Of a DNA stretch of 64,000 nucleotides, positions 14,895 to 24,209 are shown in pieces. How positions within the stretch are numbered: position 1 is the stretch's first letter; every line of letters begins with the position of its first letter. Below the pieces are notes generated by a model. The model saw only the letters and a list, made by a program, of their open reading frames with translations. It was not told where the DNA came from and did not search any database. The position numbers and the translations under genes are program-made. Source of the stretch: Bog-473 sp963766995 (GTDB lineage: Bacteria; Actinomycetota; Acidimicrobiia; Acidimicrobiales; RAAP-2); assembly GCA_963766995.1 (NCBI GenBank), contig CAVYCE010000003.1, positions 992,001 to 1,056,000 of the forward strand. Direction: 5' to 3'.

Positions 14895-16912
14895 GTATTA
14901 GCGAAGACCAGATCACCGGCGCACCCGCCGACGACAGCGAGACATCAGCTGTGACCGACACGACCACCTCCACAGCGACGTTGCCGCGCCAGCCGCTTGC
15001 CTCCTATGTCCCGATGGGACTGACGAGCAACTACGAGCGCCCGAAAGCCACGATTGATCCAGATACCTCCAAGTCGTGGCTGAAGCGAGCATTGCCCATT
15101 GTCTTGTCACACAAGCGCATGTTCCTCAGCGCGCTGATCTTCTCGTTTCTCGGCATGGTGCTCCAAGTGCTTGTCCCGCGAGTACTCCAGAGCGGGATCG
15201 ACAATTCATTGGTCCCGTTCGTCGAACGCGAACACCACATCCCGGCACCTACTGGCGTCCCATTGCACGTCTACGTCATCTGGGTGGCGGTGCTCGGCGT
15301 CATCGGTGGTGGGGCCGGCTACATCTCCCGCAACAACCTGTTCAAGGTGGCCTACGCCCTGGAGTTCGATCTTCGCAACATCATCTACGAACACCTGACC
15401 CGCATGTCCTTCCCCTTCTATGACCGGGTGCAGTCGGGTCAGCTCATCTCTCGGGCCAACTCGGACATCCGCTCGGTACAGATGTACCTGACTTTCGCCC
15501 CCATGATTCTCGTGCAGTGCTCCATCGCATTGGTGGCCTTCGGCTTCATGCTGACCATCAACGTGGCGCTGGCCTTCGTGGCTATGGCCACAATGCCCTT
15601 CATCTACTGGGTCGGCGTCCGGATGCGGAAGTCGCTTTTCCCAGTGTCCTGGATTATCCAAGCGCGACTGGCCGAAGTGGCCACCGTGGTCGACGAGAAC
15701 GTCAACGGTGTGCGCGTGGTTCGTTCCTTTGCCGGCGAGCAGCAGCAGCTGCGACAACTGGCCGACGCCGCCGATGCGGTGCAATGGGGCTACATCAAGG
15801 ACGCCGACCTGCGAGCTCGATTCTCGCCCCTGGTGCAGAATCTTTCCCAAGTAGGTCTGGCGCTGGTCTTGCTGTTCGGCGGCTACATGGTCATTCACGA
15901 CCACATGCAGGTCGGCACCATCGTTGCCTTCAACCTCTACCTCGTGATGATGCAGGCCCCCTTCATGATGCTGGGCATGCTCATCATGATGGGCCAGCGC
16001 GCCTCAGCCTCGGCCGAGCGTATATACGAGATCCTCGACGAACAAGCCACCATTGTGGACCGCCCAGACGCTACAGATCTGGTCGACAGCGTCGGTGACG
16101 TGGAGTTCGATCACGTCGACTTTGCCTACGCCGCGGACAGCCTGCAGGCGGTCGAAGCAAAACAGGAGCGGAGCCCAGACGTGCTCCATGGCTTCGATTT
16201 ACATCTGCGGGCTGGCGAGACCGTGGCACTGGTGGGACGCACGGGGAGCGGGAAGTCAACGGTGGCCCGGGTGCTGGCCCGCTTCTACGACGCAACCGGT
16301 GGCACCGTGCGCGTCGATGGGAACGACGTTCGTGACCTCACGCTCACCAGTCTGCGGGCCAACATCGGTGTCGTCCTGGACGAACCCTTCTTGTTCTCGG
16401 TCTCCATTCGGGACAACATCTCTTACGGACGGCCAGACGCCACCATGGAAGAGGTAGTGGCCGCGGCTGAATCAGCAGGCGCGGCTGGTTTCATTTCTCG
16501 ACTCTCCGATGGCTACGACACCGTGGTGGGTGAGCGCGGCTACACGCTGTCCGGCGGTCAGCGTCAACGCATCGCCATTGCCCGTGCTCTGCTGATCAAC
16601 CCACCCATCCTCATTTTGGATGACGCCACCAGCGCCATTGACGTCAAGGTCGAGCAAACCATTCACTCTGCCCTTCGGATACTCATGCAAGGCCGGACGA
16701 CCTTGATCATCGCCCACCGGCTTTCCACGATCAGCCTTGCCGACCGAGTCGTCCTTCTCGACGGCGGGCGTATCGTGGCTGACGGCACCCACGCCGAATT
16801 GCTGGCCACGACGCCGCTCTACAGCGAGATATTGGCCCAGGCCGGTCCGGCCGAGACCGATGGGCTGGACGACGAGATCGATGCCTCGTCAATCGATGGG
16901 ACGGTGCGCTGA
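14891..16912 (+). CDS. Heterodimeric ABC exporter, half with degenerate nucleotide site
   Basis: A 673-residue half-transporter: a cytoplasmic N-terminal tail of about 70 residues, six membrane helices (about 75-380), then an ATPase domain. The ATPase has Walker A GRTGSGKST, signature LSGGQRQR and Walker B ILILDDATSAID, where Asp replaces the catalytic Glu, and the Q-loop reads VVLDEPFLF with Asp replacing Gln. These substitutions mark the degenerate-site subunit of heterodimeric multidrug or lipid exporters (TM287/288, BmrCD type). The GTG at 14891 overlaps the marR stop (GTGA). The second half follows with a 1-base overlap. Confidence 0.9.
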   Translation: MSISEDQITGAPADDSETSAVTDTTTSTATLPRQPLASYVPMGLTSNYERPKATIDPDTSKSWLKRALPIVLSHKRMFLSALIFSFLGMVLQVLVPRVLQSGIDNSLVPFVEREHHIPAPTGVPLHVYVIWVAVLGVIGGGAGYISRNNLFKVAYALEFDLRNIIYEHLTRMSFPFYDRVQSGQLISRANSDIRSVQMYLTFAPMILVQCSIALVAFGFMLTINVALAFVAMATMPFIYWVGVRMRKSLFPVSWIIQARLAEVATVVDENVNGVRVVRSFAGEQQQLRQLADAADAVQWGYIKDADLRARFSPLVQNLSQVGLALVLLFGGYMVIHDHMQVGTIVAFNLYLVMMQAPFMMLGMLIMMGQRASASAERIYEILDEQATIVDRPDATDLVDSVGDVEFDHVDFAYAADSLQAVEAKQERSPDVLHGFDLHLRAGETVALVGRTGSGKSTVARVLARFYDATGGTVRVDGNDVRDLTLTSLRANIGVVLDEPFLFSVSIRDNISYGRPDATMEEVVAAAESAGAAGFISRLSDGYDTVVGERGYTLSGGQRQRIAIARALLINPPILILDDATSAIDVKVEQTIHSALRILMQGRTTLIIAHRLSTISLADRVVLLDGGRIVADGTHAELLATTPLYSEILAQAGPAETDGLDDEIDASSIDGTVR

Positions 16913-18840
16913 TGTTCGGTGGCGGCGGTGTCGGCCCGCCGATGGGCGGTGGTGGGGCCCCCGGGGCCGCTCAAAACGGATTGCCCTTTGGAGGCATTCC
17001 TCCCGAGTTGCAGGAAGGCGTCGATCTTCTGCTGAAGGACGAGCCGGAACGCGGTGAATCCACATTGCTCTTCACCCAGCTGCCCACCGATTCGGAGAAG
17101 CGCACACTGACGCTGACCGGCCTACTGCTGGTCTACCCGGGCATGTTGGTGGCAGCCGGCGTCTTGGTGGCCGTCATTGCTCTGGCCACCCAACTCGGTC
17201 CCAGCCTGACCGAATATGCCATCAACCACGGCATGACCCCGCCGCACAACCTGGACTTCGGCATCGTCGTGTTCATGGCAGTGCTGTACATGGTCTCGAT
17301 CGTCATCTCGTCGGCGGCTCAGTGGGGTCAGGTCAAGGTCACGGGACGTCTGGCTTCATGGGTAATGAACGACCTACGGGTCACCATCTTCAGGCACCTG
17401 CAACGGCTCTCTCTCGATTTCTTCACTGAAGAAAAAGCTGGCGTGGTCATGAGTCGCATGACCAGCGACATCGAGAACCTCCAACAATTGCTACAGGACG
17501 GCCTGGCCCAGTTCGCCGTGCAGGGACTGACCATGGTGGTCATCACCGTGATCCTTTTCTTTACCAATGCCTTGCTGGCCGCTATCACGGTGTTCGTCGT
17601 CCTCCCACCGCTGATCATCATGTCGGTGTGGTTCAAGCGGGCTTCCGAGCGCGGCTACGACAAGGTGCGCGACGGGATCGCCTTGGTGCTGGCTGATCTC
17701 TCGGAAAGCCTGCAGGGCGTGCGCATCGTGACTGCCCACAACCGTCAGCGTTACAACGTTGAACACCACCGCGACGTCGTCGGTTCTTACCGAGACGCCA
17801 ACATTTTCACTGGCAAAATTAACGCCGTCTACGGACCCGGCTCCCAGTTGATCAGCGTCGTGGGTCAGGTGTTAATCCTCGGCATCGGCGGCGACATGGT
17901 CTTCCACCATGCCCTCAACCTGGGACAGCTGGCGGCCTTCTTCCTCTACGTCAACCGCTTCTTCTCCCCCATCCAGCTCCTTGTGCAGCAGTACAACACC
18001 TTTCAACAGGGCCGAGCTTCGGTCTTCAAGTTGCGTGACTTGCTCAACAATGAGCCTTCCGTGTTGGAAAGCGTTGACGCGGTTGCACTGCCGCCCATTG
18101 AAGGTGAAATCCGCTTCGACCATGTGACCTTCGAGTACAACGAAGGCGCAGTTGTTCTCGAGGATGTCGACCTGACGATCCATCCCGGAGAGACCGTGGC
18201 GTTTGTGGGTGCGACAGGTGCTGGCAAGTCCACCATGGCCAAGCTGATCACTCGCTTCTACGACCCCACGGCAGGGCGCGTATTCATTGACGGATACGAC
18301 CTCAAATCGGTGACGCTGCACTCATTGCGTAGCCAGTTGGGAGTGGTTCCACAGGAGCCGTTCCTCTTCGCCGGCACCATTCGAGACAACATCTCCTTCG
18401 CTCGACCCGGGGCTGACGATGACGAAGTATGGGAGGCAGTGCGGGCCACAGGTCTCACCGAACTGGTCCAGCGCATGCAATACGGTCTCGACACGATCGT
18501 CCACGAAAGAGGCCAGTCCCTTTCCTCGGGCGAGCGCCAACTCATCGCTCTGGCTCGTGCCTTCATGGCCCAACCGCGTGTCCTGGTGCTCGACGAGGCC
18601 ACATCCAATCTGGATCTGCAGTCAGAAACCATGATTGAGGCGGCCCTCGATGTGTTGCTTCAGCAGCGGACTGCAGTACTGATCGCCCACCGTCTCTCTA
18701 CGGCGATGCGGGCCGACCGAATTGTGGTGGTCGGTGACGGACGACTACTCGAGGTCGGCTCCCATGACGAACTGGTGGCGCTGGGCGGGCACTACGCCGA
18801 GATGTACGCCACTTGGATTTCACAGTCGCATGCCGCCTGA
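16912..18840 (+). CDS. Heterodimeric ABC exporter, half with canonical catalytic site
   Basis: A 642-residue partner of the preceding protein. The N-terminus is glycine-rich (MFGGGGVGPPMGGGG), then six membrane helices and an ATPase domain with Walker A GATGAGKST, Q-loop VVPQEPFLF, Walker B VLVLDEATSNLD with the catalytic Glu intact, and H-loop LIAHRLST. Its own signature is the unusual LSSGERQ instead of LSGGQ. Combined with the partner this gives one consensus ATP site (this Walker B with the partner LSGGQ) and one degenerate site. The ATG at 16912 shares its A with the previous stop. Confidence 0.9.
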   Translation: MFGGGGVGPPMGGGGAPGAAQNGLPFGGIPPELQEGVDLLLKDEPERGESTLLFTQLPTDSEKRTLTLTGLLLVYPGMLVAAGVLVAVIALATQLGPSLTEYAINHGMTPPHNLDFGIVVFMAVLYMVSIVISSAAQWGQVKVTGRLASWVMNDLRVTIFRHLQRLSLDFFTEEKAGVVMSRMTSDIENLQQLLQDGLAQFAVQGLTMVVITVILFFTNALLAAITVFVVLPPLIIMSVWFKRASERGYDKVRDGIALVLADLSESLQGVRIVTAHNRQRYNVEHHRDVVGSYRDANIFTGKINAVYGPGSQLISVVGQVLILGIGGDMVFHHALNLGQLAAFFLYVNRFFSPIQLLVQQYNTFQQGRASVFKLRDLLNNEPSVLESVDAVALPPIEGEIRFDHVTFEYNEGAVVLEDVDLTIHPGETVAFVGATGAGKSTMAKLITRFYDPTAGRVFIDGYDLKSVTLHSLRSQLGVVPQEPFLFAGTIRDNISFARPGADDDEVWEAVRATGLTELVQRMQYGLDTIVHERGQSLSSGERQLIALARAFMAQPRVLVLDEATSNLDLQSETMIEAALDVLLQQRTAVLIAHRLSTAMRADRIVVVGDGRLLEVGSHDELVALGGHYAEMYATWISQSHAA

Positions 18841-18865
18841 TTCACTGCATCTCCTGAGAGCCTGA

Positions 18866-19615
18866 TCAGTCGCCGCGGCTCCAATGGCGGAGCGTTGTGC
18901 GGTACCGCGCGTCCCATTCGTCGTAGGTCGACCTGAGTCGCCGTCCGGGCCATGCCTTCGGCAGCAGCGCTGGAGGCAAGAGGGGGTCCGCTTGCAGATG
19001 GCGGAGCACAGACGCCGAAAGGACAAATCCGGGCGCGAGGGCATCTGGCCCGTCCGGTCGCAGTTCGGCCATGGCGCTCAGCAATGCATTCGCTCTCTTC
19101 GACCACGTGCTGAGGTCCCATAGACGAGCGGCCAATGCTTTTTCGTCTCCTGGCAGCACCGTCATGACTTCGAAGTCGTGCTCGTATTCCTCGGAATAAC
19201 TGACGATCGTGTTGTTCGGACGCATCCAGACGCCCTCTCGTAGCTCGGCCAAGCGGGCGTACTGCAGGTCGCGGCGCCGGGCCGTCCGGACGGCGGCAGA
19301 GCTCCCAGCTGTCGTGACCACCACCATCCACCATTCGCCGGGCCAGTCCTCTGGCGCGCCAGAACGACTGGCGGATTGGCGGGATTGCCGCAGGGCCAGG
19401 TGCCCGATGAGTCGATAGATCCCCGCACCGTCGGTCGAGGCCTCCTCGGCCGCCACCATCCGGCTCAAGGCCACCCGGGCCCTGTTCTCGCCGATGCCGA
19501 AAAGGCCGGTCAGGCGCACTAACTGCGAGACCGGCAGCTCGGGAGGGTCCATACCAAGGAGAGCCGAGGCCAGCACCGAACGGGCGGTCAGAGGAGTATT
19601 ACGCTCTTGCATCAC
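18866..19615 (-). CDS. PaaX-family transcriptional regulator
   Basis: A 249-residue protein with the PaaX layout: N-terminal winged helix (TARSVLASALLG, LPVSQLVRLTGLFGIGENRAR, VALSRMVAAEEAS), a central domain beginning EDWPGEWWMVVV and containing the conserved WMRPNN, and a C-terminal domain ending in LPKAWPGRRLRSTYDEW. PaaX of E. coli represses phenylacetate degradation and responds to phenylacetyl-CoA, but no paa genes are near. Here the gene is divergent from a fatty-acid desaturase with only 26 bases between the starts, so an acyl-CoA-responsive control of the desaturase is a reasonable inference. Confidence 0.85.
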   Translation of the reverse strand: MMQERNTPLTARSVLASALLGMDPPELPVSQLVRLTGLFGIGENRARVALSRMVAAEEASTDGAGIYRLIGHLALRQSRQSASRSGAPEDWPGEWWMVVVTTAGSSAAVRTARRRDLQYARLAELREGVWMRPNNTIVSYSEEYEHDFEVMTVLPGDEKALAARLWDLSTWSKRANALLSAMAELRPDGPDALAPGFVLSASVLRHLQADPLLPPALLPKAWPGRRLRSTYDEWDARYRTTLRHWSRGD

Positions 19616-19641
19616 TTGATCTCAGATAGTAATATCTCCAC
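19616..19641. promoter_or_regulatory. Divergent paaX/desaturase control region
   Basis: Only 26 bases separate the two start codons. They contain AGATA-GTAA-TATCT, a 5-bp inverted repeat that could bind the PaaX-type regulator. With such a short gap promoters must lie partly within the opposite gene, or mRNAs are leaderless. Confidence 0.4.
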
Positions 19642-20598
19642 ATGGCCACCACCATGGTGCCCGATCTCGAGGCCCGACCGGACGTTCTCCCCACCGAACG
19701 GCTCATGGTCAATGGCATGGCGGCTCCAGACATCCGGCCGGCCCTGCGGCACATCAGCAACTGGCGCAATGCGATCACGGTGGCAGCGGTATGGGGGTGG
19801 GTCGTCGTCATTGTGGGTGGTGCCTGCTGGCTCAACGCTTGGTGGAGTTTCCTCATTGCCTTCGTCCTTATGGGACCGATGTACGCGCGCTTTGCCATCC
19901 TCATGCACGAATCGGCCCACAAGCTCCTCTTCACCAACAAGCGGTGGAACGACTGGATCGGCATGTGGGTAATCGCCTATCCGGTGTTCACGCCGGTACA
20001 GCTCTACCGTCGAGTGCACTTCGCCCATCACAAGGACGAATTCGGTCCGAACGAACCGGATATGGCCTTCTACGGCCCGTACCCGTGCACGAAAGCGGCG
20101 CTGCGTCGCCGTCTCATCCGTGATGCGATTGGTATTTCAGGTTGGAAGAACTTTGTCCCGCTGGTGAAGAACACCCGACACAAGCCCTTCCGCAGCATTG
20201 GGCTCTCCATCTTCGGGGTACAGGCCGTGCTGTGGGCGGTGTTGTGGCTGGCCACCGGGCGGTGGTGGATCTATCCGGTGCTGTGGTGGCTGCCCTGGAT
20301 GTCCCAGTGGCGCGTCATCAACCGCCTGCGCTCCATCGCCGAACACGGCGGCATGGAGCAAAGCAAAGACCGGCGCGCCACCACTCACAATGTGCACCAA
20401 TCGCTCTTCGCCCGCTTTTGGTTCGTGCCTTACAACACGGGATGGCACTTGGCTCACCATGTCGACATGGGTGTGCCGTGGCGCAATCTGCCCGCCTTCC
20501 ATGCTGAGCTGGAGCAAGCCGGCTATGTGACTGACGCCATCACGTACCCGAATTACCGGGCCTTGTGGCGGGAACTGTCGAACGCCGAAGCGGCGTAA
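19642..20598 (+). CDS. Membrane fatty-acid desaturase/hydroxylase-like protein
   Basis: A 318-residue membrane di-iron enzyme. The three histidine clusters are present: HESAHK near residue 92, RVHFAHH near 128, and GWHLAHHVD near 272. Four or more hydrophobic segments surround them (ITVAAVWGWVVVIVGGACWL; SFLIAFVLMGPMYARFAIL; SIFGVQAVLWAVLWL). The family includes acyl-lipid desaturases, carotenoid ketolases and related hydroxylases; the short length and HXXXH/HXXHH/HXXHH pattern fit a fatty-acid desaturase of the FA_desaturase family. Divergent from paaX; convergent with the esterase gene, with only 3 bases between stops. Confidence 0.82.
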   Translation: MATTMVPDLEARPDVLPTERLMVNGMAAPDIRPALRHISNWRNAITVAAVWGWVVVIVGGACWLNAWWSFLIAFVLMGPMYARFAILMHESAHKLLFTNKRWNDWIGMWVIAYPVFTPVQLYRRVHFAHHKDEFGPNEPDMAFYGPYPCTKAALRRRLIRDAIGISGWKNFVPLVKNTRHKPFRSIGLSIFGVQAVLWAVLWLATGRWWIYPVLWWLPWMSQWRVINRLRSIAEHGGMEQSKDRRATTHNVHQSLFARFWFVPYNTGWHLAHHVDMGVPWRNLPAFHAELEQAGYVTDAITYPNYRALWRELSNAEAA

Positions 20599-20601
20599 GG
20601 C

Positions 20602-21540
20602 TCAGTCGATAGCGAGGGCCCGGCGGAGCGCAACGATGCTCTCCTTCTGGGCTCGCTTCGAAACGTGCGCGGTGGTCACCAGGGCCGACCCGTGGTAGGT
20701 CCCTGGAAACTGGTGAAGTTCGACGGAGACGCCGGCCCGCAGAAGGCCCAGGGCGTAGAGGATGCCCTCGTCGCGCAGTGGGTCGTTCTCGGCCGTCGAG
20801 ATGTAAGCCGGCGGCAAGCCTGACAGGTCAGTCGCTCGAGCCGGTGCCGCGTAGGGCGAGACGTGGTCGGGATCCGCGTGCTCACCGAGGTAGGCCAGCC
20901 AACTCTGCACGGCCAGCGGCTGGTTCCAAACCGGTGAGTCGACGAACGTGCGCATGGAATGCGTCTCCAGGCGATCGTCCAACTCGGGGATGTGCAGCAT
21001 CTGGAAGGACAGGGCCGGACCTCCCTTGTCACGAGCCAGGAGTGCGGTGGCTGCCCCCAATCCCCCACCGGCACTGGTGCCCACGACAGCCAGGCGAGCT
21101 GCGTCGATGCCGAGTTCGACCGCATGTTCGGCCGCATAGCTCAGCGCGCTGTAGCAGTCGTGTAGTCCGGCTGGAAAGGGGTGCTCTGGGGCCAGGCGGT
21201 ACTCGACGGAGACCACGACGGCGCCTGTGTTGATGGCCATCATGGCGGCGCCGACATGCTCCGCTTCGACACTGCCAATGATGAAGCCGCCGCCGTGGAT
21301 GAGCAGGATGCCCGGCACGTTGCCCGGGCGCTCCTTGGGGGTGTAGATCCGGATGCTGACATCGGGATCGCTCTCCCACCCGGGCACCAAGCGATCCTCA
21401 ATCTCCAGGGTGTCGATGCCCGGGATGTCCGATCGGATGCTGGCCAGCATGGCCTCGAACCCGGCGCGCGCCGCCACCGGGTCGGACAGGTTGATGTCCG
21501 GGATGAGGTCAACCAGGGCCTGCAGCTCTGGATCGATCAT
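20602..21540 (-). CDS. Alpha/beta-hydrolase of the hormone-sensitive-lipase family
   Basis: A 312-residue esterase. The family hallmark HGGGF forms the oxyanion hole; the nucleophile elbow is GTSAGGG (Ser); the acid is in TAENDPLRDE and the histidine in GTYHGSA. It probably hydrolyses short- or medium-chain carboxylic esters in the cytoplasm; there is no signal peptide. I choose the ATG at 21540 (MIDPELQALVDLIP), 7 bases after the dehydrogenase stop, over an upstream in-frame codon inside that gene. It forms an operon with the short-chain dehydrogenase. Confidence 0.85.
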   Translation of the reverse strand: MIDPELQALVDLIPDINLSDPVAARAGFEAMLASIRSDIPGIDTLEIEDRLVPGWESDPDVSIRIYTPKERPGNVPGILLIHGGGFIIGSVEAEHVGAAMMAINTGAVVVSVEYRLAPEHPFPAGLHDCYSALSYAAEHAVELGIDAARLAVVGTSAGGGLGAATALLARDKGGPALSFQMLHIPELDDRLETHSMRTFVDSPVWNQPLAVQSWLAYLGEHADPDHVSPYAAPARATDLSGLPPAYISTAENDPLRDEGILYALGLLRAGVSVELHQFPGTYHGSALVTTAHVSKRAQKESIVALRRALAID

Positions 21541-21547
21541 GGCTGGA

Positions 21548-22324
21548 CTACTTGGGCTGCATGCGGATGCCGGCGTCGATGCGGATCGACTCAGCATTCA
21601 TGTAGGAGTTGCCCAGCAATTCCACGGCCAGCGTGGCGAATTCTGTGGCGTAGCCCAAGCGGCGGGGGAAGAGGACGTCCTGGGCCAGCTTGGACTTGAA
21701 GGCCTCGGATCCCTCGCCGGCGCCATAAATCGGGGTGTCGATGAGGCCGGGAAGGATGGTGTTGACGCGAATGCCGACCACAGCCAGGTCGCGGGCGACC
21801 GGGAGCGTCATGCCAACGACCCCACCCTTGGACGAGGAGTAGGCGGCCTGTCCTATCTGGCCATCCTCGGCGGCCACCGACGCGGTGTTGACGATGGCGC
21901 CGCGGGCGCCGTCTTCGTCCGGCTCGTTCAGGCTCATTTTGGTGGCAGCCAGGCGGATGCAGTTGTAGGTACCGATCAGGTTGATTTCAATGACCCGGCG
22001 GTAGAGATCGAGGTCGTGGGCCGAGGCGTAGTCGCCGTCTTTGCCGATGGTGCGAGTGGCCCAACCAGTGCCAGCGCAGTTGACCAGCGACTTGAGCGGA
22101 CCCATCTCCATGGCGGCCTCGACGGCGGCAATCACGTTCTCGGTGTTGGTGACATCGGTCTGGGCAAAAATGCCACCGATCTCGCTCGCCAACTTGGTGC
22201 CCTTCTCCTCCTGGAGATCGGCCACGACCACCCGCACACCCCGCTCGGCCAGCAGGCGGGAGGTTGCCTCGCCCAGACCCGAAGCCCCACCGGTGACGAT
22301 TGCAGACGTGCCGTTCAGTTCCAT
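21548..22324 (-). CDS. Short-chain dehydrogenase, 3-hydroxyacyl-CoA dehydrogenase type II-like
   Basis: A 258-residue SDR enzyme: cofactor motif TGGASGLGEA, VADLQEE giving NAD preference by Asp after the second strand, NCAGTGW, catalytic Ser in NTASVAAEDGQ, and YSSSKGG carrying Tyr and Lys. The insert and the C-terminal sequence RRLGYATEFATLAVELL resemble HSD17B10-type 3-hydroxyacyl-CoA dehydrogenases, which act on short branched acyl-CoAs or hydroxysteroids. The ATG at 22324 follows AAGGAG. It is the first gene of a two-gene operon with the esterase. Confidence 0.85.
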   Translation of the reverse strand: MELNGTSAIVTGGASGLGEATSRLLAERGVRVVVADLQEEKGTKLASEIGGIFAQTDVTNTENVIAAVEAAMEMGPLKSLVNCAGTGWATRTIGKDGDYASAHDLDLYRRVIEINLIGTYNCIRLAATKMSLNEPDEDGARGAIVNTASVAAEDGQIGQAAYSSSKGGVVGMTLPVARDLAVVGIRVNTILPGLIDTPIYGAGEGSEAFKSKLAQDVLFPRRLGYATEFATLAVELLGNSYMNAESIRIDAGIRMQPK

Positions 22325-22409
22325 CAGAAGTTCTGCTCCTTGGTCATTGCCCGGACTCGGGGCCATGGGCGCGAGTTGTGCCGGGGAGAGGATAGGGCCT
22401 CGCTCCCGC

Positions 22410-22429
22410 TGCGTCCCAACCGGGACGCA
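22410..22429 (-). terminator. Strong hairpin downstream of argS
   Basis: TGCGTCCC (22410-22417) and GGGACGCA (22422-22429) are perfectly complementary around a 4-base loop, 6 bases after the argS stop on the minus strand. The following bases are GC-rich rather than T-rich, so this is a hairpin-type, non-classical terminator candidate. Confidence 0.5.
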
Positions 22430-22435
22430 CGCTGC

Positions 22436-24157
22436 TCACATCTGGGCCGGGGCTTCCATGCCGAGCAGCGAGAGACCAAGTTCGAGCACCCGAGCGGTCA
22501 GGTCGCAGAGGGCCAGGCGGGAGGTACGCACGGGCTCATCGTCGACCAGCACCCGGCAGGCCTCATAGAAGGTAGTGAAGGTCTGGGCCAGGTCCAACAG
22601 GTAGGTGCAGAGCTTGGACGGGCTGTACGACTCGACCGCCGCCTCGACGGCCAGGCCGAAGCCCAGGAGATGCAGGGCCAGGGCCCGTTCGGCCGGCTCG
22701 GCGACCAGCGGTACGTACCCTGCCGGTGGAGGCTGCAACTCGCTTCGACGGAAGATGGAGCGGACACGGGCGTGGGCGTACTGCAGGTACGGGCCAGTGT
22801 CACCCTCAAAGGCAAGCATGCGGTCCCAGTCGAAGACATAGTCCCGACCGCGCTCGGTGGACAGGTCGGCGTACTTGATGGCCCCGATGCCCAGGGCCCG
22901 CGCCACATCGACTCGAGTGGCCTCGCTCAGGTCGCTGGGCCGGCTCTCCAGTGCCGCCCGGGCTCGATCCACCCCATCGTTGAGAAGGTCGATCAACTTC
23001 TCCGACTGGCCGGATCGACTGGCCAGCTTCTTGCCGTCGGTCCCGAGGACGAGACCGAAGGCCACGTGCTCTGCGGTAGTGCCTTCGGGCAGATATCCGG
23101 CCAGTTGGGCCACGGCGAAGACCAGCCTGAAGTGCAACGTCTGCTCGCTGGCTACCACGTAGAGCAGCGTCGATGCCTGACGCCGCTCCGTGCGGTCGCG
23201 AATGCATGCCAGATCAGTGGCCGGGTAGCCGTAACCGCCATCAGACTTGCGCACGATGAGGGGCAGAGGATCACCACTGCGATTGGCAAAGCCCTTCGGG
23301 AAGACACAGAGGGCGCCCTCGTCCTCCACCAACAATCCCTTGGCACTCAGATCGTCGACCAGCACCGGGAGCAATGGGTTGTAATAGCTCTCCCCCACCA
23401 CGTCCTCGGGCGTCAGGAGCACGCCCAGGAGGTCGTACACCTCGCCGATGTGGCGCAGGCTCTCGGCCACGAAGATGTCCCATAGGCGCATGGTCTCGGG
23501 ATCGCCGCTCTGTAGCAGCACCACCCGCTGGCGGCACCGATCGGCAAAAGCGGCGTCCGTGTCGAAAAGCTGGCGGGCCTGGGCGTAGAATTCATTGAGG
23601 TCTCGCACGCTGAAGGTGCCGGCATCGGCCGAACCGTCGATATCGAGGAGGCGCTCAATCAGCATGCCGAAGGGGGTGCCCCAATCACCAATGTGGTTCT
23701 CGCGCAGCACCCGATGGCCGGCGAAGTCGAGGATGCGTGCCAATGCGTCGCCGATGACCGTGCTGCGCAGATGGCCGACGTGCATCTCCTTGGCCACGTT
23801 CGGACCCGAATAGTCCAGGACCATGGTTTGGGGATGGGCCGCTTTGGCCACACCGAGACGGTCGTCGGCTCCGAGTGCCGCCACCTGTGCCGCCACAAAT
23901 GCGTCCGACAGCGTCAGGTTGATGAAGCCGGGACCACTGACGTTGATCTCTTGACACAGGTCGGCCAGCGACGCCGCCTCCACCACTTCTTGGGCCACTT
24001 GTTGCGGGGGCCGGCCCAGTTGCTTGGCCAGAGCCAGCGCTCCGTTGGATTGGAAATCGGCGCGATCGGACGGCCGCAGCACGGGATCGGCGCCGGGCGA
24101 CAACGTGTCGAAGGCCGATTGCAGTCGTTCGAGGAGGACGCTGTATGCGTCGGGCAT
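22436..24157 (-). CDS. argS: Arginyl-tRNA synthetase
   Basis: A class I aminoacyl-tRNA synthetase of 573 residues. The N-terminal Add1 domain binds the tRNA elbow; the HIGH motif is HVGHLRS at residues 126-132 (KEMHVGHLRSTVIGD); the active-site region includes ENHIGDWGTPFG and the KMSKS-equivalent loop is GTDGKKLASRSG, as usual for the class. The C-terminal all-helical anticodon domain contains FYEACRVL and ends LSLLGMEAPAQM. Start at 24157 (MPDAYSVLLERL) gives the normal family N-terminus. In many actinobacteria argS directly precedes lysA; here it is 18 kb away. Preceded by the unassigned gene at 24210 with 52 bases between. Confidence 0.95.
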   Translation of the reverse strand: MPDAYSVLLERLQSAFDTLSPGADPVLRPSDRADFQSNGALALAKQLGRPPQQVAQEVVEAASLADLCQEINVSGPGFINLTLSDAFVAAQVAALGADDRLGVAKAAHPQTMVLDYSGPNVAKEMHVGHLRSTVIGDALARILDFAGHRVLRENHIGDWGTPFGMLIERLLDIDGSADAGTFSVRDLNEFYAQARQLFDTDAAFADRCRQRVVLLQSGDPETMRLWDIFVAESLRHIGEVYDLLGVLLTPEDVVGESYYNPLLPVLVDDLSAKGLLVEDEGALCVFPKGFANRSGDPLPLIVRKSDGGYGYPATDLACIRDRTERRQASTLLYVVASEQTLHFRLVFAVAQLAGYLPEGTTAEHVAFGLVLGTDGKKLASRSGQSEKLIDLLNDGVDRARAALESRPSDLSEATRVDVARALGIGAIKYADLSTERGRDYVFDWDRMLAFEGDTGPYLQYAHARVRSIFRRSELQPPPAGYVPLVAEPAERALALHLLGFGLAVEAAVESYSPSKLCTYLLDLAQTFTTFYEACRVLVDDEPVRTSRLALCDLTARVLELGLSLLGMEAPAQM

Positions 24158-24209
24158 CCCCCATTGTCGCATTCTCGAGACGGGGGTATCTGCCCTTCGG
24201 CGGCGCCGA

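Noticed and set aside
18866..19615. Phenylacetate degradation cluster
   Set aside because: Only the PaaX-type regulator and unrelated PaaI-like thioesterases are present; there are no paaA-K enzymes.
21353..23485. Long plus-strand open frame of 710 codons
   Set aside because: It is antisense to the esterase, dehydrogenase and argS, which have full family motifs on the minus strand; high GC creates such frames.
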